A stretch of 64,000 nucleotides of DNA. It comes from Ancistrus triradiatus. Lineage: Eukaryota; Chordata; Actinopteri; Siluriformes; Loricariidae. The stretch lies in contig JAJAGP010000864.1 in assembly GCA_025084515.1 (NCBI GenBank), positions 212,001 through 276,000 of the forward strand. Reading direction: 5' to 3'. Shown piece after piece: positions 1 to 10,413 of the stretch. The notes under the pieces are model-generated. The model was not told the origin of the DNA. It ran no database searches and was given only the letters and a program-made list of their open reading frames with translations. Every line of letters starts with the position of its first letter. Positions within the stretch are counted from its first letter, which is position 1. Position numbers and translations under genes: made by a program.

Positions 1-532
1 ACAAGAACCAAAATCTGAAAACGATTAAGAACCAGAACAAGAAAAAGAACCAGAACTAGAACAAGAACTGGAATATGAATAAGAATCAGATTGAGATCCA
101 GAACAGGAAAAAAAACAGAATAGAAACAAGAACAAGGCCCAGAACAACAACCAGAATTAGAACCAGAATTAGAACCAGAAGAGGAACAAGAGCCAGAAGA
201 AGAACCAGAATAGGAATAATAACAAAGACCAGAAGAGGAAAAAGAACCAGAATTAGACAGAATAAAAACCATAAGAAGAATAAATATCAGAACAAGAATA
301 AGAAAAAGAATCAGATCAAGAATCAGCAAAAAAACCAGAACTTGAATCGGCACAAGGACTAGAAGTAGAGCCAGAACCAGTATAAGAAGGAAACCAACAA
401 CAAGGATCAAAAGAAGAACAAGAACTAGAACAGGAACTGGAACAAAGAAGGATAAGACCTAGAACAAGAAGCTGAACAGGAAAAAACAAAACTAGAACCA
501 AAGGAAGAACCAGAGCCAGAACAAGAACAGTA
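1..532. repeat. Purine-rich degenerate array (word AGAACCAGAACAAGAA)
   Basis: The words CCAGAA, ACAAGAA and TAAGAA recur with variable spacing on one strand, giving a strongly purine-biased tract that starts before the window. Copies are imperfect, so this is an old or gene-converted minisatellite rather than a clean tandem array. Long open frames here encode only R/K/N/T-rich low-complexity peptide and are by-products of the missing T-rich codons. No gene is supported. Confidence 0.8.
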
Positions 533-1430
533 ACTGTTTAAGCTTCATGGACCAGTGGCAAAAGCCTGTGTGTATAAAGCACCAATGTTGGACTGTGGAG
601 CAGTGGAAGCAAGATCTTTTGTATCCTGTTATCCACCTTAAGATGGCTGAATCTACAGTGTTGTTGGAGGAAGACTAGTGAACTAAAGGTTCTGTTTCTG
701 TTTCTGATGGGTTGATCTGAGGCTCTTAGTTCTGGATATGATCATGTTGTAGATCATTATTTAATAGCAGAGATGGAGCTGATGGAGCTGATGAGGCTAA
801 TGTTGTGCAGGTGGTGGATCTGAGCATGTGACAGCAGAGGTGGATGTTATATTGGATTTCGCTTACAGGCCCGAGGAAGAAAGTATGTAGGAGGATGAGC
901 ACAACTCCCCCTCTACACCAGATGTCCTGTTAGTGTGTATTATCAAAAACGCCAGAGTGTGGCCAGTCTTTCCCTGCAGGCAAATGAGACAATGTGTGTA
1001 TTACTCACTTAACGATGCCATGGAACATGTTCGACCAAACTGGCTTCCCTGGAAAACACACACACACATACACAGTGCATATTCATGTCATAAACACACT
1101 GTGAATAGCTATAGAAATATGAAATAATCTATGAAATATCTTCCTATCTCTAAATGGAATGGGCATGATTTTTAAAATACCCTTGAGTTGATAGAGTTGA
1201 TTAACTTCACCTAATATTAGAATAATATATATGTAGCTAGCAGCTCCTGTGGCTCGAACGTAAGAACCAGTTGATGGAAACAGCAGATCCTGAGGACCTG
1301 GACCTGCAATGTGAAGCTCAGGAGGTCTGATTACTGGGCCCTGTACCTCTGCCTGCATCTGAGACTCCCGAGACCCTGAGCAAGGGTAGAAAGGACGTCG
1401 GTCGTAGCTTGTTTACAGCTTGTAGGTGTA
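533..1430. other. No gene seen; unique sequence
   Basis: Non-repetitive DNA with only short open frames, none with a recognisable domain. Probably intron or flank of the KCNB2-like gene. Confidence 0.4.
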
Positions 1431-1431
1431 A

Positions 1432-1592
1432 CGTTTTTGAACTATGGACCAGAAGGTTGATGGTGGCCAAGCCTCCACTGTTGGACTCTTGAGCATGGCC
1501 CTTAACCCTGAATTGCATTGAAGTGTATCAGTTGTAAGTCCTACTGGATAAAGGAATCTACTAAATGACAAAATGTAAAAGTAAATGTTATT
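1432..1592 (+). mobile_element. Decayed tRNA-derived SINE
   Basis: The order is that of the better copy at 41064-41267: 'actatggaccagaaggt', then 'ccactgttgg', 'gagcatggcccttaaccct', and a mutated tail 'gtaagtcctactggataaa'. Many substitutions show that it is old. Confidence 0.65.
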
Positions 1593-2146
1593 CCCAGCAC
1601 AGTTTGTGTTGATCCTCCTTTCCTTTATTAAAACTTTCCTGTTTAAATACCTCAATAAACATCAACCTTTTTGTGATTATGAATGACAACGTATTTCTAA
1701 TCGGTCAATAACCTGATCCCTAATCCATTAGTAACTTAAGTCGGTCTGTTCTGTGAATAAAATCAGTACAGATCTCGATTCCTGTATCAGTGATGGCTGG
1801 AAGAACCACAGCCCGATCAAGATTACCTTTTACACTGACGCTCAGCAGAACAAAAGTCAGGATTTAATCCCAAAACTCCGAGATTTATAAAACAACTGCT
1901 GAGCACACAAACAAATGAATAAAGATTCTGGCAGGGATTGGTGATTATAATCATGCTGAGTGTGTGTTACAGAACAAAGGCTCATCTGTTACACCGCAGA
2001 TGGAGGTTCCTGGATTAAATCGAGCTCCTGATCATAAACCCTGCTGTATCGTGCAGGATTTAGTGAGTTATAGATTTTACAGCCTGTGCTAGGTTTATTA
2101 GAGAAGTCGAGGCACACACTGGTACAGGTTGTAAAATCATTTTTAA

Positions 2147-2148
<2 letters not shown>

Positions 2149-2202
<54 letters not shown>
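2149..2202. repeat. (CA)n microsatellite
   Basis: About 26 uninterrupted CA units, likely polymorphic. Confidence 0.95.
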
Positions 2203-2203
<1 letters not shown>

Positions 2204-3590
2204 GAGCACACGGAGCTGGGCTGGAGCTGAACATCGGGACGTACTCAGAATACAAAATGATCCAATTTTTTTAAACGATGCTTTGCTTTATGAGATTCAG
2301 AGATCTTTATTTTCTGATCCTCAGATCATCTTGGTCAGTGGAAGCACGGCTCTTATTTGAGTCAGGGTAAGAGCCAGGGTGCAAGTAAGCAAAGACCAAA
2401 GACAAGAGTATGGATAAATGGAGTAAATATAGGGAAAAAGGTGAACAGGACAATAGTTTAAACAAGTCAAAAAACACAACAACAGAAAGAACAGACTAGT
2501 GAGGCTAACAAAAACAAAACGCAGACATGACAGAAGAAGATGGAATCTGGCATGATGCAGGACTCTCTAATAGGACACACGATGACAGGGGACAACACAC
2601 AATGAATGCAGAAGGACGGTGGATGATGTAGCAGGACAGTTGATGATGTTCAGATCAGATCATTCAGGTCATTCAGATTCATCCAACCAGTGTTTCTGGT
2701 TGGATGTTGGGCTTGAGCCTCAGAATCTTAATACAGTAGATGGACCTGATGTTTTGTGCTCTTGTAGCCCCCCTGCCTCAAGGACTAACATTGCAAAGAG
2801 TGAACACTGGAGTTACTGTAGCTTGAGTTGGCTCTAACATATCCGTGGTTCCATCATAATTAACAGAGCTGCTGCTCACGGGACATTTGTAGCCATTTCT
2901 GAAATGTTCAAAAACAAGCTCAAGCAGGTTATATATCAATGCAGCTATGAAATATTCGTTGAGGAAGCTACCGTTTTAGTTCCCCTTTTAGCTTTTCCAG
3001 TTGCTAATGGGCGCCTCGCCGTTCTCATGCACTTTGTTCTTTTTTTTTAACCACTTTCAGATGAGCGGTTTATAAAGCGGTGCAGAAACACACAGAGCAC
3101 TTACAGATGATGACATTAGTACAGATCAAGAGATGAAGCGATGTAACTCAATCTCTAAATGGGTTACATCATCCCGTAAGTGTTCGCACTGCACATAAAG
3201 AGACGTCGGCACATCCCGATTTTACTGACTCACAGGTGCCCGGGATAAAACAGGGCGAAGTTGCAGGGGTGTTTACGAGGACTGGATCTTTAAAAAAACT
3301 GCTGGTTGTTAAGAAGGATGGCATCAGAATTACTATGTCATTAGTTTTAAAAGGCCATGCTTGCATCGTGTTGTGATGTAAACATGCATCAGCCAGTAGG
3401 AGGCACTGTGTGTGTGTGGCCGCTGATGTTTATGTCTTCAGATTGTCTACACCGATTTTACTGGTCAGGATTGTGGAGGTCCAGCGTCTAGCCTGGAGAA
3501 CGCACTAGGGGCGGGACATCACTGGGCTACCAGTCGATTGTAGTTTATAGATAATAGATTGTAGATAATAGAAATACAGTAGACGCCAGA
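2203..3590. other. No gene seen
   Basis: Unique sequence without recognisable exons. A CTCF-like core with one mismatch (CCAGTAGGAGGCA) lies near 3393-3405. Confidence 0.4.
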
Positions 3591-3593
3591 GAT

Positions 3594-3770
3594 CTGGCAT
3601 TTGCCCAGAGTTTGCATGTTCTCCATCCATATCAGTCTCTCCAGTCAAGTCTCTCTAACTCCCGTCTCCAGTCTCTCTAACATGTCTCAGTGTGGATGAG
3701 GGTGTGTGTGCCCTGTGATGGACTGGTGCCCTGTCTAGTCTCTCTAATCTTAGAGGCTTGTAACTCACAT
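3594..3770 (+). mobile_element. SINE fragment (GTTTGCATGTTCTCC family)
   Basis: Contains 'gagtttgcatgttctcc' followed by the 3' module 'gccctgtgatggactggtg', the order found in the other copies of this tRNA-derived family in the window. The middle is replaced by short 'ccagtctctctaac' repeats. Confidence 0.65.
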
Positions 3771-3807
3771 ACTAAGAAATCCTAACAGACAGAGGTGTCC
3801 TGGTGAG

Positions 3808-3915
3808 TAAGGCTCTTGTCTAGAAGGTTATGTTGGGTGTTGAACCAAACCCTTAACCTTCACCCACTAAACAGTAAGTCACTCTGGATAAGGGCATCTA
3901 CTAAAACGCACAGCA
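3808..3915 (+). mobile_element. SINE 3' fragment (GGATAAGGGC tail)
   Basis: Shows 'aacccttaacctt' and 'gtaagtcactctggataag' followed by 'ggcatctactaaa', the tail of the SINE seen intact at 41064. The 5' tRNA-like head is poorly preserved. Confidence 0.6.
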
Positions 3916-3919
3916 GTGC

Positions 3920-5050
3920 ATGCAGATTTAGATTTTAAGTCTCCTGATGTGTTCTAGGTGTTAGATGTAATATTATGTACGAGAGTGTGTGTGTTTGCAT
4001 GCTGAGCAGCCCTGAGATCCCAGAGTTCTTTTGCTTGCTTTATTTCACTGATCCAGGCCATCACATTTCCATAAACATGCAAAAAGCACCTTGTTTATGG
4101 AGATGGAACCGCTATTTATAACTTTTTCAGCTATTTATTCGTTCAGCTCAGTTCCTGCTCTGCACTGAGGCTGAGGGAAATGCGAATAATACATTTCAGC
4201 ACTCATTGTGATCGTTGTTCAGGTCCTGATGGTGCCATCCAACCAAAGTGGGCATCTTACAGGCATTACTGGATGTGCCTGAGGAAGGGGAGGCTGGCAT
4301 GGATTTAACAGCACGCTTATGTTCGAGCCCTGTCTTCTATGGGATTGGCTCCTATCATATTGCAATCTTGTGCAAACACAATCACAAAAATGAACTCAGT
4401 ATCGTGACTTGAATCGAATCGTGAGCAGAGTGTATCATTACACCTGTGGTAAGAACCTTAACCTCAACTAGGGAATCTGTTTAAGATGCTGTGAATGTAA
4501 AATCAGTCCCATGTTGATGTTATGGTGATCCAGGATCAGATTGGTGATGCAGGATGAGTTCTAATCTCAAATCCTTTATTTCTAACTTCAGAAGGAGGCA
4601 AGTAAAGAGCTTGAGCTTAGTCAGGAGACTATAGTACTGAGCAGAAAGATGGAAGTATGAAGGAGCGACCTTTAACAATGGCATTTAGTACACAGTTCAG
4701 AAGGCACTACGTCAGGACTTAAAAGGCTCTGAGACAGTGGTTGGCATGAGGGGACTAAGTTAGAACATGACTGAAGGGAGTAGACAGCCATACAATGACT
4801 TATACTGCGAGATTGGAGATGTAGGGGATATACAGCAGATGTTTGAGTAAGGAAACCTGAGGTAGCTGGTGAATGAGTCCAGACAATGTTCTGTTAGAAT
4901 AAGAAACACGGTGGAACTGCACGACCTGCATAACCTCCAGGAAACTTCTGCAGTGACGAAACATTTCCCCAGAAGATCCTGATTCTATAAAACATTCTCT
5001 GTTATGTGGGAAAAAAAGTATTTTCTAAAACTTTAAAACCTTGTCACCTC
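3920..5050. other. No gene seen
   Basis: Unique or unclassified DNA. The segment around 4222-4310 ('gtgcctgaggaaggggaggctgg') resembles segments near 13850 and 31975, suggesting an unnamed dispersed repeat. Confidence 0.35.
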
Positions 5051-5056
5051 TAGAAG

Positions 5057-5116
5057 TGTGTGTGTGAGTGTGTGTGTGTGTGTGTGTTTGTGTGTGTGTG
5101 TGAGTGTGTGTGTGTT

Positions 5117-5164
<48 letters not shown>
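5057..5164. repeat. (TG)n compound microsatellite
   Basis: About 108 bp of TG units interrupted by TGAG and TTTG variants. Confidence 0.95.
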
Positions 5165-5167
<3 letters not shown>

Positions 5168-5296
5168 ACGTACAAGGATGATGGTAATGGGATTAGGATT
5201 CTATCTTTAGGAAGGACATGGAGAGGTTATTAACGCCTACTCACCGATTTCCTGCTGCAACAACCAGCCAATCAACTATGACGTATTTATCACACA

Positions 5297-5339
<43 letters not shown>
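5297..5339. repeat. (AAT)n microsatellite
   Basis: About 14 uninterrupted AAT/TAA units. Confidence 0.95.
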
Positions 5340-5340
<1 letters not shown>

Positions 5341-6335
5341 TTATACAAGGAAGCAGCACAACTTACTTTAATGTAGGAGAAAAATACATAGATTTAAGTA
5401 ACAAAGAAACAGAAAGAATGCAAGAATGCATATAAAATCAAGGTCAATGATTGAGTCTTGGTCCTCCAGAGCTTTCTTCCTTATAACCCTTGACTTGGCA
5501 TAAGAGAACCTCTAGTTTGTTTCACATCGCGGTCTCAGCCCCGGTGACCCGTGGAACTTGCAAGCTCAGAATCCCCCAGGAAATTCAGAAACTCAGAAAA
5601 AGAACCCAGCCTTGGCCAGGGATGGGACCCGATGAGGAGCTGGCAACCTTGGCCTTACTGTTGTTTTTATGATTGAAATGAGCTCAGTGTGTGACAGTAG
5701 TAGTGCAGTATCTAACAGTTGCTGGGTGTTTTACATCTAGGGGTGTAACAATACCCTGAGCTTACGATAAGATTCACGATACTGAGTTCACGATTTGATT
5801 TTCTCAAGGCTATTGATTTTACATTTCATAACAGACATTCCTGCTTTATTTCTGAGGTGTAGGCAGTGCAGAACAATGCACACTTCCATTTTAAACAGAA
5901 AACACTGCAATGAAAGTTCCCTGCAAGTAAAATAAATGACTAGAAATATTAGGTTTAAAATTGTAAACGAAATTCTCTACTGTAGCTTCACCATATCTCA
6001 AATTTAATAACCAGGTGTAAATATTCAACGCTTAATTTCTGAAGATTAGCAAAATCAAAATGATGTGTAGTTTTCCAGTAAACATAAACAAAAATAATCT
6101 GTGGAAATGTGATTTTGTTTTATTTATTGATGCGGATATTCTAAAGGGTTCACACACTTTCAAGCAACACTGCACATGGTTCCGCTCTTAATATAATGTT
6201 GACGCCGCAACGTCTCCTGCATTCTGCACTGCAAGCATGATGTTCAGAAGAAACGACATGATTTACACAAGGCCAAGATCAACACGGGATCCTAAACATT
6301 CAGCATGTAGCCTACATACAGATCATTAAAGAGCA
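5340..6335. other. No gene seen
   Basis: AT-rich sequence with only short, domain-less open frames. Confidence 0.4.
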
Positions 6336-6348
6336 TGCCATCTAGTGG
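6336..6348 (-). promoter_or_regulatory. CTCF-like motif
   Basis: On the minus strand this reads CCACTAGATGGCA, matching the consensus core CCASYAGRKGGCR at every position. Occupancy is inferred; a 13-bp degenerate match can arise by chance. Confidence 0.35.
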
Positions 6349-6354
6349 GGAATA

Positions 6355-6745
6355 GCATACAAACACTGATTCAGTTTCAGTACCAGATATCAGTAACCAA
6401 AGATGTATCGTTACCTAAAATTCAAATTACGGTTGCGAATATTTTATTTCCAATACCAAAACGTCCAGTTCTGGCAACAAATGTTCCAGTTTCAGTAACA
6501 AAAAATCTAGATCCATCTCCAGAGTTTTCAAGTCCATTCCCAAAGCATTAAGTTTCGTTTCCACAGACAGATATTTCAATACGATTTCCATTTCTACTTG
6601 TACGTGTTGTAGTGCCAACCATCCCATATCCAGAAATAAAGTTTCTCGTTCAGTTTCAGTGCCAGATATCGGTACCAAAGCTGTTTCCTGTCCCTGTAGT
6701 GGTTTTATTTGCAGTACCAACAATTCCAGTAACAAATAGTTTTCC
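6355..6745. repeat. Degenerate CAGTACCA/CCAGTAACAAA array
   Basis: The phrases 'tcagtaccagatatc', 'cagtaaccaaag' and 'ccagtttcagtaacaaa' recur at irregular spacing near 20-27 bp. The phrase is shared with the larger array at 8640-9375, so both belong to one family. The long open frames on both strands here are repeat-derived. Confidence 0.75.
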
Positions 6746-7376
6746 AGGTCTGCTAAACCTTTGAGCCCCGGATACTGCGGTTTTGCAGTCAGAGACTCGT
6801 GCTTGTTTCAACAGCTCCAGCTATCAGTCATTCATAAAATTATTGATTATCTATCAATGATGAGTGATGAGTGAAGCGTGTGTCGATCACCGACACCGTA
6901 CACACAGTTTATTATCAGCAGCACCTGCTCCAAAAAATAGAGCAGGTGCTAGAATGTGCTAGAAGAACGCTCAGAGCCGCTCGGATGCGTCAAGACAGAA
7001 TATCAGTATCAGAGATTGTGGGTGGATTGGTGTGTGCCCCTACTCCTCCACCCCCAAAATTGGTTACCTGTCCTGTCTTTTTTTATCTGCTGTGTTTCTC
7101 ATCTTGACATTTCTCTGTCTGGCCTTTAAGACCAACAGCCGAGGCAGTGATCCATAAAACCACTGAACCCACAAACACCATAAAGTCAGAGTCTGAAAAT
7201 ATGTTATTTTATAAAACTACACTGTTTTTGTCTTCATTAGTGCCTGTTATGTTGAAACATTTGCCCAGAATATTAACAAAAACAAGGGGGCAGTCCACTA
7301 AATTGGACCGTTTTAAGGGGTAAAGGTATTCTTACTTACATTTAGGCCGGGCATACAACGTGAACGTCGATTGGTG

Positions 7377-7512
7377 CAGTTACGGTGTCCTATGATGGAC
7401 TGGCGCCCCATCCAGGGATCACTTTTGCTGGTCCTATCCTGGTCTGAACTCAAGGGTAGGCTTTGGACCTCGTTGCAACCCTGACCATGATATGCGGGGT
7501 CAAAACAGTATG
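7377..7512 (+). mobile_element. SINE 3' module
   Basis: Contains 'tcctatgatggactggcgc' and 'ccatccaggg', followed by 'ggtaggctttggacc'. It sits tail-to-tail with the minus-strand copy that follows. Confidence 0.65.
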
Positions 7513-7519
7513 TCTATTT

Positions 7520-7745
7520 ATTCCTTCATTTTCATACCCACTTCAGTTCAGATTCAAGGTGCAAAATAGGAAGCAACGCTAAACAATCCGTTGCAGAACC
7601 CACACATTGGGACACTTTAGAGATACTAATTGACCTAACGCATAATTCTGAAAACCGGAGTACCTGGAGAAAACCCACGCAGATACAGGGAGAACATGCA
7701 AACTCCACACAAGCCGGTCCCTGGATCTGTAAAAGCTGTGTTGCT
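7520..7745 (-). mobile_element. SINE, minus strand
   Basis: The reverse complement contains 'gtggagtttgcatgttctcc', then 'gggttttctccaggtactcc', then the 'gtcccaatgtg' segment. About 225 bp, moderately diverged. Confidence 0.75.
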
Positions 7746-8241
7746 TTCATTATTAAGTTATATATAGAATTAGATCATGGTTAGAGATCCCTCTAGTGGT
7801 TGAAACTCATATAGATGCAGCAATAGCCATGGCCAAATAATGCAGAGTTTTATTTTACGTAGTTTTAAATCTGTCCCTGGATAACACTGGTGTGCCCCGG
7901 ACAGGACGCAGGGCTGGGCAGGGGTCACTGTTGCAATGTCAATGATGATTATAGGTTATTCTATTAATCTGATAACATTTTCGTTTAAAAGTAGATTTAG
8001 TGTTTAACAATTGTATTTTAATAATGGTCTGAGTTGATAAGCTTTAATAGAAGGTAACATATACATAATGAAAGCTAAACGTGTCCTTAGAGCTCCACAC
8101 TTATTTACTATTATTATTTAACTTAATTTTCTCTATTTATGTTACATTTTAACTTCTTTAACATCTCGAGTTTCTTTCTTCACTTTGTTTTGTAGTTCTT
8201 TAACTGACAGTTGTCAACTTCCTAATATTGAATTTTTACTT
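7746..8241. other. No gene seen
   Basis: AT-rich unique sequence. Confidence 0.4.
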
Positions 8242-8246
8242 TTATA

Positions 8247-8302
<56 letters not shown>

Positions 8303-8307
8303 TATAT
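8242..8307. repeat. (TA)n tract
   Basis: About 30 TA units with a few GT/CA interruptions. It is self-complementary and may extrude as a hairpin. Confidence 0.9.
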
Positions 8308-8639
8308 GGTAAGTAGCGGTAAGTAGGTTTACGGTAAGTAGCACTGAGTGCACTCTGAAGCTCGAGCTCCTGGTGTAATGAAGTATATAAGAGTAAGAGC
8401 TCATCGGTTCTAGTAGAAGCTCTGAGATCTGTACCGTGGGATTACACTGCACTCAGACTGATCTCATCAATCCGCAGCATGAAGTTCACAAACGTTGTCA
8501 TAACGCACGGAAATCCACAAGGTGCTTTGGAACTGAGGAAGATCCTCATCATGTGTTCAAGTACAGCTTAAGCTGAACATGCTAACATATCAACAAAACA
8601 AGAACCACAATCAGAATTTAATACAATATAACATCTACA

Positions 8640-9375
8640 CTTCCACTGGAATGTCTGGTACCAAGAGACTGTGACTATCATCAGATTGAAGTGCCAAAGA
8701 TTACATTTCCTGTACCAAATGTTCTTGATCCAGTACCAAAGCTTTTAGCTTTATTACCAAAGGTACCATTTCCGGTGTCAAAGGATCTTGTTTTATTCTT
8801 AGTACCAAAGGTATCTGTTCCAAAAACAATGATACCAGGTCCAGTACTAAAGCTTTTATCTCTTTCAGTACCAAAACTTCCAATTCTGGGACCAGAAGAA
8901 CCTGTTGCAGTAACAAAGCTTTTAATTCCAGTACTAAAAACATTGGGAACAGTACCAAATATTCTAGTTCCAGTACTACAGATTTCATTCCCAGTACCAG
9001 ACACTTTATTTTCTTCTACCAAAGGTAACAGGTCCACAACTAAACAGTATATTTCCCTGTACTAAAAGTTTTAACTGTTTCAATTTCATTACCAAATCGA
9101 TTCATTCCAGTATCAAGGCTTGCCGTATCAGTACCAGCAATTCCAGTTTATGTATCAAATGCTCCAGTATCAAATGCTCCAGTTTATGTACCAGAGATTG
9201 GAAAGGTTCCAGTTCCCCGTAGTAACTATGTATGTCTCAGTACCAAAAATTAAAGTAGCAAAATAGATTAAACTTTTCAGTTACCAAAGGATTCAGATCC
9301 CGGTAACAAATGTTCCTTTTCAGTACCAAATCCTCAAGTTTAGTACCAAAGATGCTATTTTCAGTGCCTGTTATG
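8640..9375. repeat. Degenerate CAGTACCAAAG array
   Basis: The words CAGTACCAAA, CCAGTACTAAA and TTCCAGT recur about every 24-27 bp, with the spacer diverging between copies. Because the period is often a multiple of three, three overlapping long frames are open on both strands between about 8681 and 9065. The minus-strand frame reads as repeated FGTG/SFGTG. No start context, splice site or homologous domain supports a gene, so I treat this as a minisatellite. Confidence 0.8.
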
Positions 9376-9594
9376 TTGAGGCTCAGTGGTAAAGCTCTGG
9401 TTTGCAGTTCTGAGCCACCTGGTTCATGTCCTACCTCTGGCAAGGGGATGTCTGAGCAAAGGTGTGAGAAGCAGAAGGTTCTGTGTGATTAGTTGAGTTC
9501 TGGAAGATGAACCCAGCTTGCACTGAGTGTATCCATTTGTGTAGTTCCAGGAGTTTCTGGACATGTGTACCACAGACCAGACCAGGGGTGCACC

Positions 9595-9735
9595 AATGTT
9601 ACAGTACCAAGGATTTCAGTGTATATACCAAAGATTCAAGTTCTAGTACTAAATCTTTTCTTCTATTCGAAGTATTCCAGTTCCAATACCAAAGATAACT
9701 GTTTCAGTACTAAAAGAACCAAAGTCCCATATATG
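9595..9735. repeat. Outlying block of the CAGTACCAAAG array
   Basis: The same word ('cagtaccaagg', 'ccaataccaaag', 'cagtactaaaag') resumes after about 220 bp of unrelated sequence. That spacer begins with a tRNA-like 'gctcagtggtaaagctctgg' near 9381, possibly a SINE head inserted into the array. Confidence 0.7.
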
Positions 9736-10413
9736 AAGAGTCAGACTGGCCTAAAAATCGTGTCTCTTTTTGTGGAATGAGGATTCCCTCACAGGAAATG
9801 AAGCATTAGCGTGCGGTGTTGGAACAGCCAGGAATCAATATTTGCAAAGAAAGACTAATGAGTTTGAGTGGATATTTTACCCGCAGCCTTTCTGCCCACT
9901 GACAGAGAGACACATCATAATAGTGTATAAATAATAATGTCATTATCTGCAGACGGACTCCAATAACTGCTACTGAAGTTCAGACATCTACACATACAGT
10001 ACAACAAATAACATATTAAAATCAAGGTCTAATTTCAAACAAAACTGTAGAACATTGTAGGCTGTCGTAATGCATGGGTGTGGCTCCTTAGTGATTGGTC
10101 TTGGGCACTTTATATATTTTAAAACTTCAGTTGAATATACTGTACAGCGATTATATGAACTGTGAATGTAATGTTTTTATTAAATGAACCAATAAATTGT
10201 GAAATTATTAAACATTACAGGATTCAATATGATTTCTTTAAACCTCTAAGCCTTGGAGTAGTTTGGATTGAATTAACCCTCCTCCAGGGTTTGGTGTCGC
10301 AAACAGGATTCAACTGCCAAGTGTATTTTTATTAAATTTATGAATATTAATTGTAATGCTCCTGAAGTCTATTTAAACACCACTTAGCATTGTGTTTCTG
10401 TCTGTGTTTGCAG
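9736..10413 (+). other. Intron preceding the last KCNB2-like exon
   Basis: Ends in the acceptor 'ctgtctgtgtttgcag' at 10398-10413. No upstream coding exon with the Kv T1 tetramerisation domain is visible anywhere from 1 to 10413, so that exon lies upstream of the window, consistent with the long intron of KCNB genes. Confidence 0.7.

Noticed and set aside
75..362. Arg/Lys/Asn-rich open frame
   Set aside because: Produced by the purine-rich repeat; no domain, and the opposite strand is open too.
6427..6735. 102-codon minus-strand open frame
   Set aside because: Falls wholly inside the CAGTACCA-type array; composition explains it.
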